NCBI RefSeq assembly: GCF_916619195.1
Contig: NZ_CAKAKL010000001.1
Coordinates: forward strand, 744,001-808,000
From: Inquilinus sp. Marseille-Q2685
Lineage (GTDB): Bacteria > Pseudomonadota > Alphaproteobacteria > DSM-16000 > Inquilinaceae
DNA length: 64,000 bases
Reading direction: 5' to 3'
Below are positions 28,104 to 39,101 of this stretch, piece after piece (the stretch's first letter is position 1; every line of letters begins with the position of its first letter). The notes under the pieces were generated by a model. It ran no database searches. It worked only from the letters and a program-made list of their open reading frames with translations, and had not been told where the DNA came from. Both the position numbers and the translations under genes were made by a program.

Positions 28104-28808
28104 ATGGACACCGGGAACCGGACCTTCAGCCCGATCGTGGAGCTGCGGCGCTACACGCTGCATCCGGGACAGCGCGAGACGCTCATCACGCTGTTCGACC
28201 GGGAGTTCATCGAGACGCAGGAGGCGGTCGGGATCGACGTTATCGGCCAGTTCCGCGACCTGGAGGCGCCCGACCAGTTTGTCTGGTTGCGCGGCTTTCC
28301 CGACCTGGAGGCGCGGACGGATTCGCTGCGCGCCTTCTACGGCGGGCCGGTGTGGCAGGCGCATCGCGGCGCCGCCAACGCCACCATGATCGATTCGGAC
28401 GACGTGCTGCTGCTGCGGCCGGCGCATCCGGGGTCGGGATTCCGGCTCAGCCGCGACCGCCCTGCCCCGGGCGGCGAAGCGGGCGGGATCATCGTGGCCA
28501 CCACTTGGCATCTGCGGCCGGAAGCCGAGGGCGGGTTTCCGGAGGTGTTCAAGACCGTCCTGGCGCCGATGCTGAGGGATGCCGGCGTGCCGGTCCTGGC
28601 GAGCTTCGTGAGCGAGCACGGCGAGAACGGCTTCCCGGCGCTGCCGGTGCGCGAAGATGCTCACGTCTTCGTCTGGTTTTCCCGTTTCCCGGACCGGAGG
28701 GCCTTCGAGCGCCACGCCGCCGTCCCCGAAGCGCTGCAACCGCGTCTGGCCCGGCCGCCGGAAGTCGCGCTGCTGTCGCCGACCGCCCGGTCGCGGCTGC
28801 GCGGCTGA
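28104..28808 (+). CDS. NIPSNAP-family protein
   Basis: 234 residues with GGAGG six bases before the ATG. Two ferredoxin-like halves are seen: IVELRRYTLHPGQRETLITL..GQFRDLEAPDQFVWLRGFPD and WHLRPEAEGGFPEVFKTVLA..FVWFSRFPDRRAFERHAAVP. The IVELRRYTLHPGQRE opening and the F-V-W-L-R-G-F motif define the NIPSNAP group. Biochemical function is not established for this group. It is probably repressed by the divergent TetR regulator. Confidence 0.85.
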   Translation: MDTGNRTFSPIVELRRYTLHPGQRETLITLFDREFIETQEAVGIDVIGQFRDLEAPDQFVWLRGFPDLEARTDSLRAFYGGPVWQAHRGAANATMIDSDDVLLLRPAHPGSGFRLSRDRPAPGGEAGGIIVATTWHLRPEAEGGFPEVFKTVLAPMLRDAGVPVLASFVSEHGENGFPALPVREDAHVFVWFSRFPDRRAFERHAAVPEALQPRLARPPEVALLSPTARSRLRG

Positions 28809-28811
28809 AGC

Positions 28812-29939
28812 TCACACATCGGCGATCCGCACCCACGCCCGCTCGCGGGCCGAGCGCAGGGCCGCGGCGGTGACGCGGTCGACCTCCCAGCCACCGCGGA
28901 AGGTCGGCCAGACTGGCCGGCCGGTCGCCACCGCCTCGAGGAAATCGCGCGCCTCGATCGCGATCTGCTCGTTGTAGCCGGTGCCGTGACCGACGCCCTG
29001 GTTGAAGGCCAGGTAGTCGGGATGCGCCGGCCCGGTCAGCAGGCGCTGAAAGCCCTGGCGCGCGGCCGGCCGCGCGGCGTCGTACAGCCACAGCTCGTTC
29101 TGGTTCTCCTGGTCGAAGGCCAGGGCGCCCTTGGTGCCGGTGATGCGGTAGGTGTAGCCCATCTTCCGCCCGGCGGCGACGCGGCTGAAGCTGAGCGAGC
29201 CGGTGGCGCCGTTGGCGAAGCGCAGCAGCATCTGGCCCTGGTCGTCGTTCTCCACCCGCTCCTCGCCCTCGGGCCCAGGCCGCGTGACTTGGACGATATT
29301 GAGGTCGGCGACCAGCGACTCGATCGGCCCGACCAGCCGCAGGCAGGCATTGACGATGTGCGGGGCGACGTCACCCAGCGCCCCGGCCTCGGTGCCGGTG
29401 GCGATCCGGGTACGCCACGAGGCCGGCGCCCGCGGGTCGTGCAGATAGTCCTCGACATGCTCGGCGGTGACCTGGATCACCTCGCCGATCTCGCCGGCAT
29501 CGATGATCTGCTTCGCCAGCTGGCTCGCCGGGGTGCGGATGTAGTTGAAGCCGACCATGGTGGCGAGGCCCGCGGCTTCGGCTGCGTCGACCATGGCCCT
29601 GGATTCGGCCGGGTCGCAGCCCAGCGGCTTCTCGCAGAACACCGGCTTGCCCAGGCGCAGCGCCTCGGTCGCCATGGCCAGATGGGTGCGCGGCGGGGTG
29701 GCGATGATCACCGCGTCGACCGCCGGGTCGGCGACCAGCGCCCGCCAGTCCGCGGTCGACCGGTTCCAGCCCCAGGCCCGGGCATGGGCGGCCGCCCCCT
29801 CCTCCGTGGTGCTGCAGATCATCTCGCAGACCGGGATCAGCGGCGGCTGGAACGCCGTGCGCACCAGCTGCAGGCCGATACTGTGCGCCTTGCCCATGTA
29901 GCCGGCGCCGACCAGCCCGATCCGAAGCGTCCCCGTCAT
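28812..29939 (-). CDS. Gfo/Idh/MocA-family NAD(P)-dependent oxidoreductase
   Basis: 375 residues. RIGLVGAGYMGKAHSIGL is the Rossmann nucleotide loop, AVIIATPPRTHLAMATEAL and PVFCEKPLGCDPAESRAM contain the family EKP motif, and the C-terminal sheet begins around TMVGFNYIRTPA. GALGDVAPHIVNACLRLVG carries the D-x-x-x-H catalytic pair. Such enzymes oxidise sugars, inositols or derivatives; the substrate is unknown. ATG at 29939 has GGGAGG six bases upstream. It is divergent from the PhyH gene across a LacI-type operator. Confidence 0.9.
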   Translation of the reverse strand: MTGTLRIGLVGAGYMGKAHSIGLQLVRTAFQPPLIPVCEMICSTTEEGAAAHARAWGWNRSTADWRALVADPAVDAVIIATPPRTHLAMATEALRLGKPVFCEKPLGCDPAESRAMVDAAEAAGLATMVGFNYIRTPASQLAKQIIDAGEIGEVIQVTAEHVEDYLHDPRAPASWRTRIATGTEAGALGDVAPHIVNACLRLVGPIESLVADLNIVQVTRPGPEGEERVENDDQGQMLLRFANGATGSLSFSRVAAGRKMGYTYRITGTKGALAFDQENQNELWLYDAARPAARQGFQRLLTGPAHPDYLAFNQGVGHGTGYNEQIAIEARDFLEAVATGRPVWPTFRGGWEVDRVTAAALRSARERAWVRIADV

Positions 29940-29993
29940 CTGCATCCTCCCTGGTCCGCGTGATCCTACCCCACGGGAACTCTACGAGCCCCG

Positions 29994-30023
29994 ATCCGAT
30001 TTGCAAGCGCTTGCAAATCGGAT
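29994..30023. promoter_or_regulatory. Perfect 30-bp palindrome, LacI-family operator
   Basis: The half-site ATCCGATTTGCAAGC is followed by its exact reverse complement, with the central GC step and TTGCAAGCGCTTGCAA core typical of LacI/GalR operators. It lies between the divergent oxidoreductase (ATG at 29939) and dioxygenase (ATG at 30055), so one protein could control both. The nearest candidate is the LacI-type regulator at 26382. Confidence 0.8.
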
Positions 30024-30054
30024 TACGCTGCGGCGTCCGACAGGGAGGAACGGC

Positions 30055-30909
30055 ATGAAGACCTACACACCGGACACGATCGACCCGGGCGCGATCGTGG
30101 CGGAGCTGCTGGACGGCCCGGGCGCGGTGCTGCTGCGCGGCCTGTTCACGCCAGCCGAGATCGCCGACGCGCGCGCCGTGGTGATGCGCGAATCCGAGGG
30201 CAGCGCCCCGAAGGTCACGCATTTCCAGGGCGCGGCCGAGCAGGAGGGCCGCATCGACCTGCAGCGCCGGGTGTGGAACCTGCTGGCCAAGGGCGAGGTG
30301 TTCTCGCGCATGGCGGCGCATCCGGCGCTGATGGCGGTGATGCGCGCCTTCCTGGGCAGCGAGTTCATCATGGGATCGATCGCGGCCAACCGCATCCTGC
30401 CGGGCGGCCCGGGCCAGGAACCGCATATCGACTACCCCTACTGGGACATGCACAAGCCGGAGTCGCATCCGGTGCGGATCAACGGCTCCTTCCCGCTGAA
30501 CGCCCAGGCGACGATCCTGCTGGACCCCTTCACCGAGGAGACCGGCGCCACCGCCTATGTGCCGGGGACGCAGAAGGCGCTGCGCTACCCGGCCGAGGGC
30601 GACCGCTTCCACGAGCGCTGCAGCCGCATGCTGGGCGAGCCGGGCGACACCGTGGTGTTCTTCGGCGCGGTCTGGCACTGCGCCATGCCGAACCGGTCGC
30701 GGCAGGACCGGTCGGCGATCCTGATCCAGTACCTGCCGAAATTCGTGAAGCCGATGGAGGACATGCCGGCCGCCCTGCCCCGCGCCTTCGTCGAGCAGGC
30801 CAGCCCCGACCTGCGCCAGCTGCTGGGGCTGAACTACCCCTATCCGGAGGTGCTGGACGCGGCCAAGGCCGGCAATGCCGAAGGCCGGACGATGGCAACG
30901 GTGCGCTGA
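30055..30909 (+). CDS. Phytanoyl-CoA dioxygenase (PhyH) family Fe(II)/2-oxoglutarate oxygenase
   Basis: 284 residues with GGGAGGA before the ATG. The iron-binding triad is visible as EPHIDYPYWD (His124, Asp126) and FGAVWHCAMPNRS (His208), with Arg218 placed to bind 2-oxoglutarate. ETGATAYVPGTQKA is a PhyH landmark. The substrate is unknown; the shared operator with a sugar-type oxidoreductase suggests a catabolic or modification pathway for a sugar-like compound. Confidence 0.87.
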   Translation: MKTYTPDTIDPGAIVAELLDGPGAVLLRGLFTPAEIADARAVVMRESEGSAPKVTHFQGAAEQEGRIDLQRRVWNLLAKGEVFSRMAAHPALMAVMRAFLGSEFIMGSIAANRILPGGPGQEPHIDYPYWDMHKPESHPVRINGSFPLNAQATILLDPFTEETGATAYVPGTQKALRYPAEGDRFHERCSRMLGEPGDTVVFFGAVWHCAMPNRSRQDRSAILIQYLPKFVKPMEDMPAALPRAFVEQASPDLRQLLGLNYPYPEVLDAAKAGNAEGRTMATVR

Positions 30910-30913
30910 CCGG

Positions 30914-33082
30914 TCACTCGCGCGCCGCCGCCCGGAACGGGGCCGGCGCCCAGGGACGGTCGCCCACCGCCTCGGTCACCGTGGCGATCTCCGGCTCGGG
31001 GCCGGAGAGGTCGACCGCGAGGCCGCCGGCGCGGCGCAGGGCGAAGCGGTCCCAGGCGCCGAAGCGCGGGCGGCACCAGCGTGGCGCCACCAGATCGGTG
31101 ACCACGAGGTCGGTGCCGGCGCAGTCGTCGTCGAAGGCCTCGCCGCTGCGGACGAAAGCCACCGTCCGGCCGCCGAAGCGGTAGAGGCAGCCGCGCGGGT
31201 CGCAGGCCAGCCGGTCGCCGGCGGCCGTCCCTTGCTGCGGCCAGGGCGCATCCTCCGCCGCGGCCTCCGCCCGCAGCCAGATCTCGCGGATGAAGCGCTC
31301 GCTGCGGCGGGTGGAGAAGGAAAGCCCGCCCTCCGGCGCCCGCGCCGCCGCCAGCCGGCCGGTGCCGTCGACCAGGATCTGCGGCGACGGCGCGGTCAGC
31401 GCAGCCACCAGCACCAGCGGGAGGGCCAGCAGCCCCAGCAGGCGCATCCGTCCCCCGGCCAGGCACAGCCACAGCCCGCCGACGGCGCCGGCGACCAGCC
31501 CCCAGGCCGGAATCGCCGGCACCGAGAAGGCGGCCAGCGGCCAGGCGGCAACGGTGTTCGCCACCCACAGCATCGCCTCGATGCCCCAGCCCAGCAGCGG
31601 CAGCACCCAGCCGTCGAGGCCGAACAGCATGGCCGGATAGGCCAGCAGCACGCAGGGCATGATCCACAGCGAGGTCAGCGGGATCGCCATCAGATTGGCG
31701 GCCACGGCCAGCGGGGCGAAGCGCTGGAAATGAAAGATGGCGAAAGGCGTGGTCGCGACCGTGGCGACCAGCGTCGTCAGCACGATGCTGCCGAGATAGA
31801 ACAGCACCCGGCGCGCCGGCCCGGCGTCGGCCCGCCACCCGGCGAGATAGGGCCGCAGCGCCTCATAGGCCGCGATCAGCGCGATCACCGCGGCGAAGGA
31901 CATCTGGAAGCTCGGCCCCGGCAGCGCCTCCGGCACCACCAGAAGCACCACCGTGGCGGCCAGGGCGACCAGCCGCATCGAGATCGCCACGCGGTCGGCC
32001 ATCACCGCCAACAGGACCACGCCGGTCATGACGCAGGACCGCACCGTCGGCACCGACGCGCCGACCAGGATCGTGTAGCCGACGATGCCGAGCAGCGCGA
32101 TGCCGGCCGCCCATTTCTTGATCGGCCAGCGCAGCGCCACCGGCTCGATCAGCGCCAGGGCCAGCCGGATCCCGCCGAGCAGCAGGATCGCCACCAGGCT
32201 GATATGGATGCCGGAGATCGACAGCAGATGGGCCAGGCCGGAATCGCGCATCGCCTCATTGGCCTGGTCGCTGATGCCGGCGCGCTCGCCGGTCAGGAAG
32301 GCGACGGCGATGGCGCCGGCGTCGCCTTCCACCTGTGCCCGCACCCGGGTGGCGATCCCGTCCTGCAGCCGGGCCAGGCGGGACGGCGTCGGGTCGGCCT
32401 CGTTCAGCCGCTCCACCCGGCCCATGGCGAAGCCGGTGCCGCCGATGCCCTGGAAGAACAGCTGCCGTCGGAAATCGAAGCCGCCGGGATAGGCCGGCCC
32501 GTCCACCGGCGCCAGCGTCGCCCGCACCCGGATCCGGTCGCCGGCCGCGGGCACCGCCTCGGCCCCGAGCAGCCGCAGCCGCACCGCCGCCGGCGTCGCT
32601 TCCGGCGCCAGCCCCTCGAGGGTCAGGTCGGCGAGCACGATGCGCACGCCATGCGGCAGCAGGTCGACCGTCTTCACCGTGCCGGTCACCAGGCCCCGGA
32701 GCTCGCGGTCGAGCAGCGGCGCCGCCACCGCCCGGGTGCGCAGCTCCGCCGCCAGGAAACCGACGGCGACCGCCAGCAGCAGCGCGGCGAAGCACAGCGC
32801 CCGCGGACGCCGAAGCAGCAGCAGCACCAGCAGGGCGGACAGGACCAGCGCGCCCAGCCCCGCGGCCAGCGGCGGCTCCGACGGCAGGGCGAAGTAGACG
32901 CCGATGCCGGCGCCCAGGCCGCAGGGCACCAGCAGCACCAGCCGGCGCCGCACGCCGCCGGCCAGTGCATCCGCCAGCCCCGCCCAATCCGGCCGGGTGA
33001 TCCCCCATCCGCCGGGGCCAAGCCGCCGCAGCGACGCCCGCACGGATCTCGGACCTCCGACCGATGCCCCCGCATTAGCCAT
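30914..33082 (-). CDS. comEC: ComEC/Rec2-family DNA uptake channel protein
   Basis: 722 residues. An N-terminal membrane and DUF4131 region (LLVPCGLGAGIGVYFALPSE, PAYPGGFDFRRQLFFQGIGG) leads to the competence domain with the signature LAHLLSISGIHISLVAILLL and about ten membrane segments (RSCVMTGVVLLAVMADR, GPSFQMSFAAVIALIAAYEA). The C-terminal 150 residues correspond to the metallo-beta-lactamase-like domain but lack a recognisable HxHxDH motif. It transports single-stranded DNA across the inner membrane in competent bacteria. MANAGASVGG is a plausible start; the Shine-Dalgarno is weak. Confidence 0.88.
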   Translation of the reverse strand: MANAGASVGGPRSVRASLRRLGPGGWGITRPDWAGLADALAGGVRRRLVLLVPCGLGAGIGVYFALPSEPPLAAGLGALVLSALLVLLLLRRPRALCFAALLLAVAVGFLAAELRTRAVAAPLLDRELRGLVTGTVKTVDLLPHGVRIVLADLTLEGLAPEATPAAVRLRLLGAEAVPAAGDRIRVRATLAPVDGPAYPGGFDFRRQLFFQGIGGTGFAMGRVERLNEADPTPSRLARLQDGIATRVRAQVEGDAGAIAVAFLTGERAGISDQANEAMRDSGLAHLLSISGIHISLVAILLLGGIRLALALIEPVALRWPIKKWAAGIALLGIVGYTILVGASVPTVRSCVMTGVVLLAVMADRVAISMRLVALAATVVLLVVPEALPGPSFQMSFAAVIALIAAYEALRPYLAGWRADAGPARRVLFYLGSIVLTTLVATVATTPFAIFHFQRFAPLAVAANLMAIPLTSLWIMPCVLLAYPAMLFGLDGWVLPLLGWGIEAMLWVANTVAAWPLAAFSVPAIPAWGLVAGAVGGLWLCLAGGRMRLLGLLALPLVLVAALTAPSPQILVDGTGRLAAARAPEGGLSFSTRRSERFIREIWLRAEAAAEDAPWPQQGTAAGDRLACDPRGCLYRFGGRTVAFVRSGEAFDDDCAGTDLVVTDLVAPRWCRPRFGAWDRFALRRAGGLAVDLSGPEPEIATVTEAVGDRPWAPAPFRAAARE

Positions 33083-33145
33083 CGCCCGAAGGCCTATGCT
33101 ATGGACCTCTCGCACTGATCCTAGCAGCCCTGTGGAATTTGACCC

Positions 33146-34555
33146 ATGACGGTCGTGACCCGCTTCGCCCCATCCCCGACCGGCTACCTGCATATCGGCG
33201 GGGCCCGGACGGCCCTGTACAACTGGCTCTATGCCCGCCATCACGGCGGCGTGTTCCGCCTGCGCATCGAGGACACCGACCGCGCCCGCTCCAGCGAGGA
33301 TGCGGTGCGCAAGATCATCGACGGGCTGGCCTGGTTCGGGCTGGACTGGGACGAGGAGATCGTGTCGCAGTTCGAGCGGCGGGAGCGGCATGCCGAGGTC
33401 GCGCGCAAGCTGCTGGCCGAGGGCAAGGCCTATCACTGCTGGCTGCAGCCGGCCGAGCTGGAGGCGCTGCGCGAGAAGGCCAAGGCCGAGGGCAAGCCCT
33501 GGGCGTACTACACCAGCTATTGGCGCGACCGCGATCCGGCCGAGGCGCCGAAGGGCGTCGAGCCGGTGATCCGGCTGCGGGCGCCGCGAGACGGCGAGAC
33601 CACGGTCCAGGACAAGGTCCAGGGCACGGTCACGGTGCAGAACGACCAGCTCGACGACATGGTGCTGCTGCGGGCCGACGGCACGCCGGTCTACATGCTG
33701 TCGGTGGTGGTCGACGACATCGATATGGGCATCACCCAGATCATCCGCGGCGACGACCACCTGACCAACACCTTCCGCCAGGTGCAGCTGTACAACGCCA
33801 TCGGCGCCACCCCGCCGGACTTCGCCCATATCCCGCTGATCCACGGGCCGGACGGGGCCAAGCTGTCGAAGCGGCACGGCGCGCTCGGCATCGAGGCCTA
33901 TCGCGACATGGGCTACCTGCCGGCGGCGTTGCGCAACTATCTGCTGCGGCTCGGCTGGGGCCATGGCGACGAGGAGGTGATCCCGACCGAGAAGGCGATC
34001 GAGTGGTTCGACCTCGACGGCGTCGGCCGCTCGCCTTCGCGCCTGGACTTCGCCAAGCTTGAGAACCTGAACGGCATCTACATGCGCGAGACGCCGGACG
34101 CCGAGCTCCTGGAGCGGATCACAGCGAATCTGGAGACGGCGCTGGGCCGCTCGCTCGACGACGCCGACCGGGCCATCCTGCTGCTGGCCATGACCGGGCT
34201 GAAGCAGCGGGCCAAGACGCTGGTCGAGCTGGCCGACAGCGCACTGTTCTATCTCCGCTCCGGCCCGCTGCCGATCAACGAGGCGGCGCAGAAGATCCTG
34301 ACCGACGACGCCCGCGCCCTGCTGGGCCGGCTGCTGGCGGCGCTGTCCAGCCTGAACGACTGGACCGAGGCGGCGCTGGAGGCCGAGGTCAACCGCTTCG
34401 CCGAGGCCGAGGGGCTGAAGCTGGGCAAGGTGGCCCAGCCGCTGCGTGCGGCATTGACCGGATCGAACGTGTCACCAGGTATCTTCGAGGTGGCCGCGAT
34501 CCTCGGCCGGGACGAGACGCTGCGGCGGATCCGGGATGTTGCAAGCGCCTCTTAA
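33146..34555 (+). CDS. gltX: Glutamyl-tRNA synthetase
   Basis: 469 residues, class [21 protein letters not shown] contains the HIGH motif as HIGG, and [12 protein letters not shown] the KMSKS motif. [13 protein letters not shown] is the GluRS landmark. It charges tRNA-Glu, and in many alphaproteobacteria also tRNA-Gln for later amidation. Divergent from comEC across a 63-bp gap. Confidence 0.97.
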   Translation: MTVVTRFAPSPTGYLHIGGARTALYNWLYARHHGGVFRLRIEDTDRARSSEDAVRKIIDGLAWFGLDWDEEIVSQFERRERHAEVARKLLAEGKAYHCWLQPAELEALREKAKAEGKPWAYYTSYWRDRDPAEAPKGVEPVIRLRAPRDGETTVQDKVQGTVTVQNDQLDDMVLLRADGTPVYMLSVVVDDIDMGITQIIRGDDHLTNTFRQVQLYNAIGATPPDFAHIPLIHGPDGAKLSKRHGALGIEAYRDMGYLPAALRNYLLRLGWGHGDEEVIPTEKAIEWFDLDGVGRSPSRLDFAKLENLNGIYMRETPDAELLERITANLETALGRSLDDADRAILLLAMTGLKQRAKTLVELADSALFYLRSGPLPINEAAQKILTDDARALLGRLLAALSSLNDWTEAALEAEVNRFAEAEGLKLGKVAQPLRAALTGSNVSPGIFEVAAILGRDETLRRIRDVASAS

Positions 34556-34740
34556 AGGGCATCTGCAACAACTTGATCCGGTTCGATAATTCAGAGAACG
34601 CCTAAAAAACAGGCGATCGGAATCCGTCGTCGGGAGGACCCAAGTCGCGTTGATCTTGCTCCGCCGGCCGACTATCCTCGCGACCGACGGAGCGGACGAT
34701 CTGCGTTTCCAGTACGAAGCCCCCGCTCAAGGACATCGTC

Positions 34741-36049
<1,309 letters not shown>

Positions 36050-36057
<8 letters not shown>

Positions 36058-36256
36058 GCGAGGCACCCAGATCGACCGCACCGGCCCGCGCGCCACGGGG
36101 CGCCCGGGCCGGCCGGTCGGCATTTCGACCATACCGCGGCCGGTGCCCCGGGCCGCGAACACGAACCGGGCGCCGCTGCGCGCCAAGCTGCGCACAGCCG
36201 CCGCCATCCTCGCGGTCCTGGGCGGGGCGGCGCTGCTGACCTGGCTGTTTTCCTGA
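36050..36256 (+). CDS. Possible small membrane protein overlapping the gltA stop
   Basis: 68 residues from a GTG that overlaps the end of gltA. The first 45 residues are basic and proline-rich ([20 protein letters not shown]), followed by one hydrophobic helix ([20 protein letters not shown]). No family is recognised. The overlap would allow coupling to gltA, but the reading frame could be chance in a high-GC sequence. Confidence 0.35.
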
Positions 36257-36268
36257 TTTCGCATTGAT

Positions 36269-36314
36269 GTAGGTTGGATTCGCGACGCGAACTCAACCTA
36301 CGCTTTGATTTTTT
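36269..36314 (+). terminator. Long hairpin and T-run, terminator of gltA; also repeat-like
   Basis: GTAGGTTG and CAACCTAC (36269-36276 with 36294-36301) enclose an inner stem TTCGC / GCGAA, giving a long nearly continuous hairpin. Six T residues follow at 36309-36314 on the plus strand. The TAGGTTG...CAACCTA form resembles intergenic palindromes found widely in proteobacteria. The putative frame-corrected lpxB stop codon lies inside its right arm. Confidence 0.6.
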
Positions 36315-37475
36315 CGCGCCGCCGCCCCTGCCGGATCACGTCCAGCACCACCTGCGCCGCCCGGTCGCCCGGCACGGCGCCGTCCGGCAGCAGCATCATC
36401 CGCGCCACCTCGTCATAGGCCTCGCGTTGGGCGGCAGGGCCGCGGGATCGGTCAGCAGACTGTCGATCGCGGCCGTGAGCTTTTCCGCCGTGCAGTTCTC
36501 CTGCAGCAACTCCGGCACTGCCGGGCGGTCCAGCATGATGTTGACCAGATTGGCATATCTGGTCGTGAGCATCCGCCGCACGACGAAGGCCGAGAGCGGG
36601 TTGACGCGATAGGCGATCACGCTCGGCACCCGGGCTAGGCCCAGCTCCAGCGCCACCGTGCCGGAGGCGGCGAGCGCCGCGTCGCTGGCGGCGAAGGCGT
36701 CGTATTTCTCGGCATCGCCCTCGATCACGATCGGCTCACCGGGCCAGGACCGCACCGCCTCGCGCACCGGCGCCGCCACCGTCTCGACCGTCGGCACGGC
36801 CAGGCGCAGCCCGGGGTGGCGCGACGCCAGCGCCCGCACCGTCTCACTGAACACCGGCAGCAGCCGCTGGATCTCGCCGCGCCGGCTGCCGGGCAGCACG
36901 GTCAGCAGCTTCACGTCCGGAGCGATGCCGTGCGCCTGCCGGAACCGGGCGCCATCCCCCTGCCCCGCCGCGGTCTCGATGATCGGATGGCCGACATAGG
37001 TGGTGGGCAGGCCGTGGCGCTCGAACCAGGGCGGCTCGAAGGGCAGCTGCACCATCAGATGGTCGACGAGCTCCGCCAGCTTGCGCGCCCGGCCCGGCCG
37101 CCAGGCCCAGACCTTGGGGGCGACGAAATGCACGATCGGGAAGCTGCGCCCGGCCAGCCGCGCCGCGACCCGGGCGTTGAAGGCCAGCCCGTCGATCGAC
37201 ACCATCGCGTCCGGCTTCGCCGCCAGCGCCGCCTCGGCGGTGCGGCGGATCCGGTCGAACAGCCGCGGCAGCTGCGGCACCAGCTCGACCGCGCCCATCA
37301 CCGCGATGTCGGCCAGCGGGAACAGGCTCTCCAGCCCCTCCGCCGCCATCCGGGCGCCGCCGACGCCGCTGAAGCGCACGCCGTCGCCGCAACGCCGCTT
37401 CAGCGCCGCCATCAGGCTGGCGCCCATCAGGTCGCCCGACGGCTCGGTCGCCACCAGGAAGACGTGGGGCGCCAT
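36298..37475 (-). pseudogene. lpxB: Lipid-A-disaccharide synthase, with an apparent frameshift near the 3' end
   Basis: The frame from ATG at 37475 gives VFLVATEPSGDLMGASLMAA, FNARVAARLAGRSFP, VLPGSRRGEIQRLLPVFSET and SGTVALELGLARVPSVIAYR, a clear GT19 LpxB, then ends early at 36396 after LLTDPAALPPNARPMTRWRG (359 residues). Around 36435 adding one G to CTGCCGCCC restores the expected end: AQREAYDEVARMM, then GAVPGDRAAQVVLDVI, to a stop at 36298. LpxB joins UDP-diacylglucosamine and lipid X. The start overlaps the lpxI stop (TGATG). The gene is normally essential, so a sequencing error or a tolerated altered tail are both possible. Confidence 0.8.
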
Positions 37476-38302
37476 CACTCGCCCTCCGCCAGGCACAGCA
37501 CGAACAGGCCGTGCCGGTCGGCCGCCTGCCGCACCGTCTCGGCGTCGATGATCATGGCGCCGCCGGCCTCGACCACGATGCCGCGCAGCCCGGCGGCGGC
37601 GGCGAGCTCGACTGTGGTGACGCCGATCGTCGGCGGGTCCAATCGCACGTCCTGCTGCGGCTTCTTGGCCTTGACCAGCACGCCGCCCGGGCCGGGCCGG
37701 GCCAGCGGGCCGCATCGTCGCAGCATCGCATCGGTGCCCTCCGCCGCCTCGACCGCCAGGACGTAGCCGTGCTGCACCACCGCGCCCTGGCCGATGTCCA
37801 GTCGCCCGATCTCGCGGGCGATCTCGCGCGCCTTGGCGATGTCGGCCCGGGCCAACTCGTCCGGCGCGGTCCTGGTCAGCAGTCCGGGCCGGGCCAGGAA
37901 GTCGTCGATCACCTCATGCAATGCGACGAGGTGGAACCCCTCCTCCTGCAGCACCCGGCGCAGCGCCGTCAGCAGCGCGTCGTCGCCGAGCGAGGAGAAG
38001 CCGATGCGGGTCAGGATCCGCACCGCCTTGAAGTCGGGCATCAGCTCGAACAGGCTCGGCCGGCGGATGTTGCCGACCGGGCAGAGCGTGTGGGCGCCCT
38101 GGCGCTTCAGCTCGTCGATCCAGCGGCCTGCGGCGCCCAGCCGGGTCCAGAAATGCGGCACCGCGTCGCCTTCGACCAGGGCCGGGTCGGTCATGCCGCG
38201 ATAGGCAACGACGACGAAGTCCCGCCCGGCCTGGCGGCATGCCTCGACCAGCCGACCGGGCAGCGGGCCCGCCGCGGCCAGGATGCCGAGCTTATCCGGC
38301 AT
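37475..38302 (-). CDS. lpxI: UDP-2,3-diacylglucosamine pyrophosphatase LpxI
   Basis: 275 residues of the LpxI (DUF1009) family: [80 protein letters not shown] and VLVKAKKPQQDVRLDPPTIG. It hydrolyses UDP-2,3-diacylglucosamine to lipid X, replacing LpxH in alphaproteobacteria. It overlaps lpxA by 11 bases and lpxB by one, so it is embedded in the lipid A operon. Confidence 0.95.
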   Translation of the reverse strand: MPDKLGILAAAGPLPGRLVEACRQAGRDFVVVAYRGMTDPALVEGDAVPHFWTRLGAAGRWIDELKRQGAHTLCPVGNIRRPSLFELMPDFKAVRILTRIGFSSLGDDALLTALRRVLQEEGFHLVALHEVIDDFLARPGLLTRTAPDELARADIAKAREIAREIGRLDIGQGAVVQHGYVLAVEAAEGTDAMLRRCGPLARPGPGGVLVKAKKPQQDVRLDPPTIGVTTVELAAAAGLRGIVVEAGGAMIIDAETVRQAADRHGLFVLCLAEGE

Positions 38303-39101
38303 GCCGTCGGCGGGCCGGCTGCATCACGTTGCGGCCGGAATCGGCGTCGATGAAGGCGAGGATGCGCTGCACCACCTCGTTGTCGCCGAACTTCTGCCGA
38401 GTGGCCTCGATGCGCTCGGCGAACTGGGCCTCTCCCTCGAACAGGGTGCGGTAGGCGGCCAGCAGCGACTGGATCTGCGGCTTGGTGAATCCGCGGCGCT
38501 TCAGCCCGACCAGGTTCAGCCCGTTCAGCGTCGCGGTCTCGCCGATCGCCAGGCCGAAGGGGATGATGTCGTTGCGCACCGGCGTCATGCCGCCGACGAA
38601 GCTGTGGGCGCCCAGCCGGAGATGCTGATGGATGGCGCTGTTGCCGCCGATGATGACGTGGTCCTCGATCGTCACATGGCCGGCCAGGACGGCGTTGTTG
38701 GCCATGATGATGTTGCTGCCGAGGATGCAGTCATGGGCCACATGCGTGTTCACCATGAACATGCAGTTGTCGCCGACCACGGTCTTCATCTTGTCGCCGC
38801 GCGTGCCCGGATTCATGGTCACGTGCTCGCGGATCACGTTGTTGGCGCCGATGATCAGCTGCGACTTCTCGCCGGAGAACTTCAGGTCCTGCGGCGGCAG
38901 GCCGAGCGAGACGAAGGGAAAGACACGGGTCTTCGGGCCGATGCTGGTGCGCCCCGCGACCACGACATGCGAGATCAGTTCGACCTCGTCGCCGAGCTCG
39001 ACCTCCGGGCCGACGGTGCAGAACGGACCGATCCTGACGCCGGCCCCGAGCTTCGCCGCGGGGTCGACCAGGGCCATCGGATGAATGGTGGCAGAACTCA
39101 T
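38292..39101 (-). CDS. lpxA: UDP-N-acetylglucosamine O-acyltransferase
   Basis: 269 residues. Left-handed beta-helix hexapeptide repeats start at [40 protein letters not shown] contains the catalytic His, and [20 protein letters not shown] follows. It acylates UDP-GlcNAc in the first step of lipid A synthesis. A 4-base overlap joins it to fabZ. Confidence 0.97.
   Translation of the reverse strand: MSSATIHPMALVDPAAKLGAGVRIGPFCTVGPEVELGDEVELISHVVVAGRTSIGPKTRVFPFVSLGLPPQDLKFSGEKSQLIIGANNVIREHVTMNPGTRGDKMKTVVGDNCMFMVNTHVAHDCILGSNIIMANNAVLAGHVTIEDHVIIGGNSAIHQHLRLGAHSFVGGMTPVRNDIIPFGLAIGETATLNGLNLVGLKRRGFTKPQIQSLLAAYRTLFEGEAQFAERIEATRQKFGDNEVVQRILAFIDADSGRNVMQPARRRHAG

Noticed and set aside
34600-34625. 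CGCCT...AGGCG hairpin between gltX and gltA as a terminator
   Set aside because: The stem is only 5 bp and no T-run follows.
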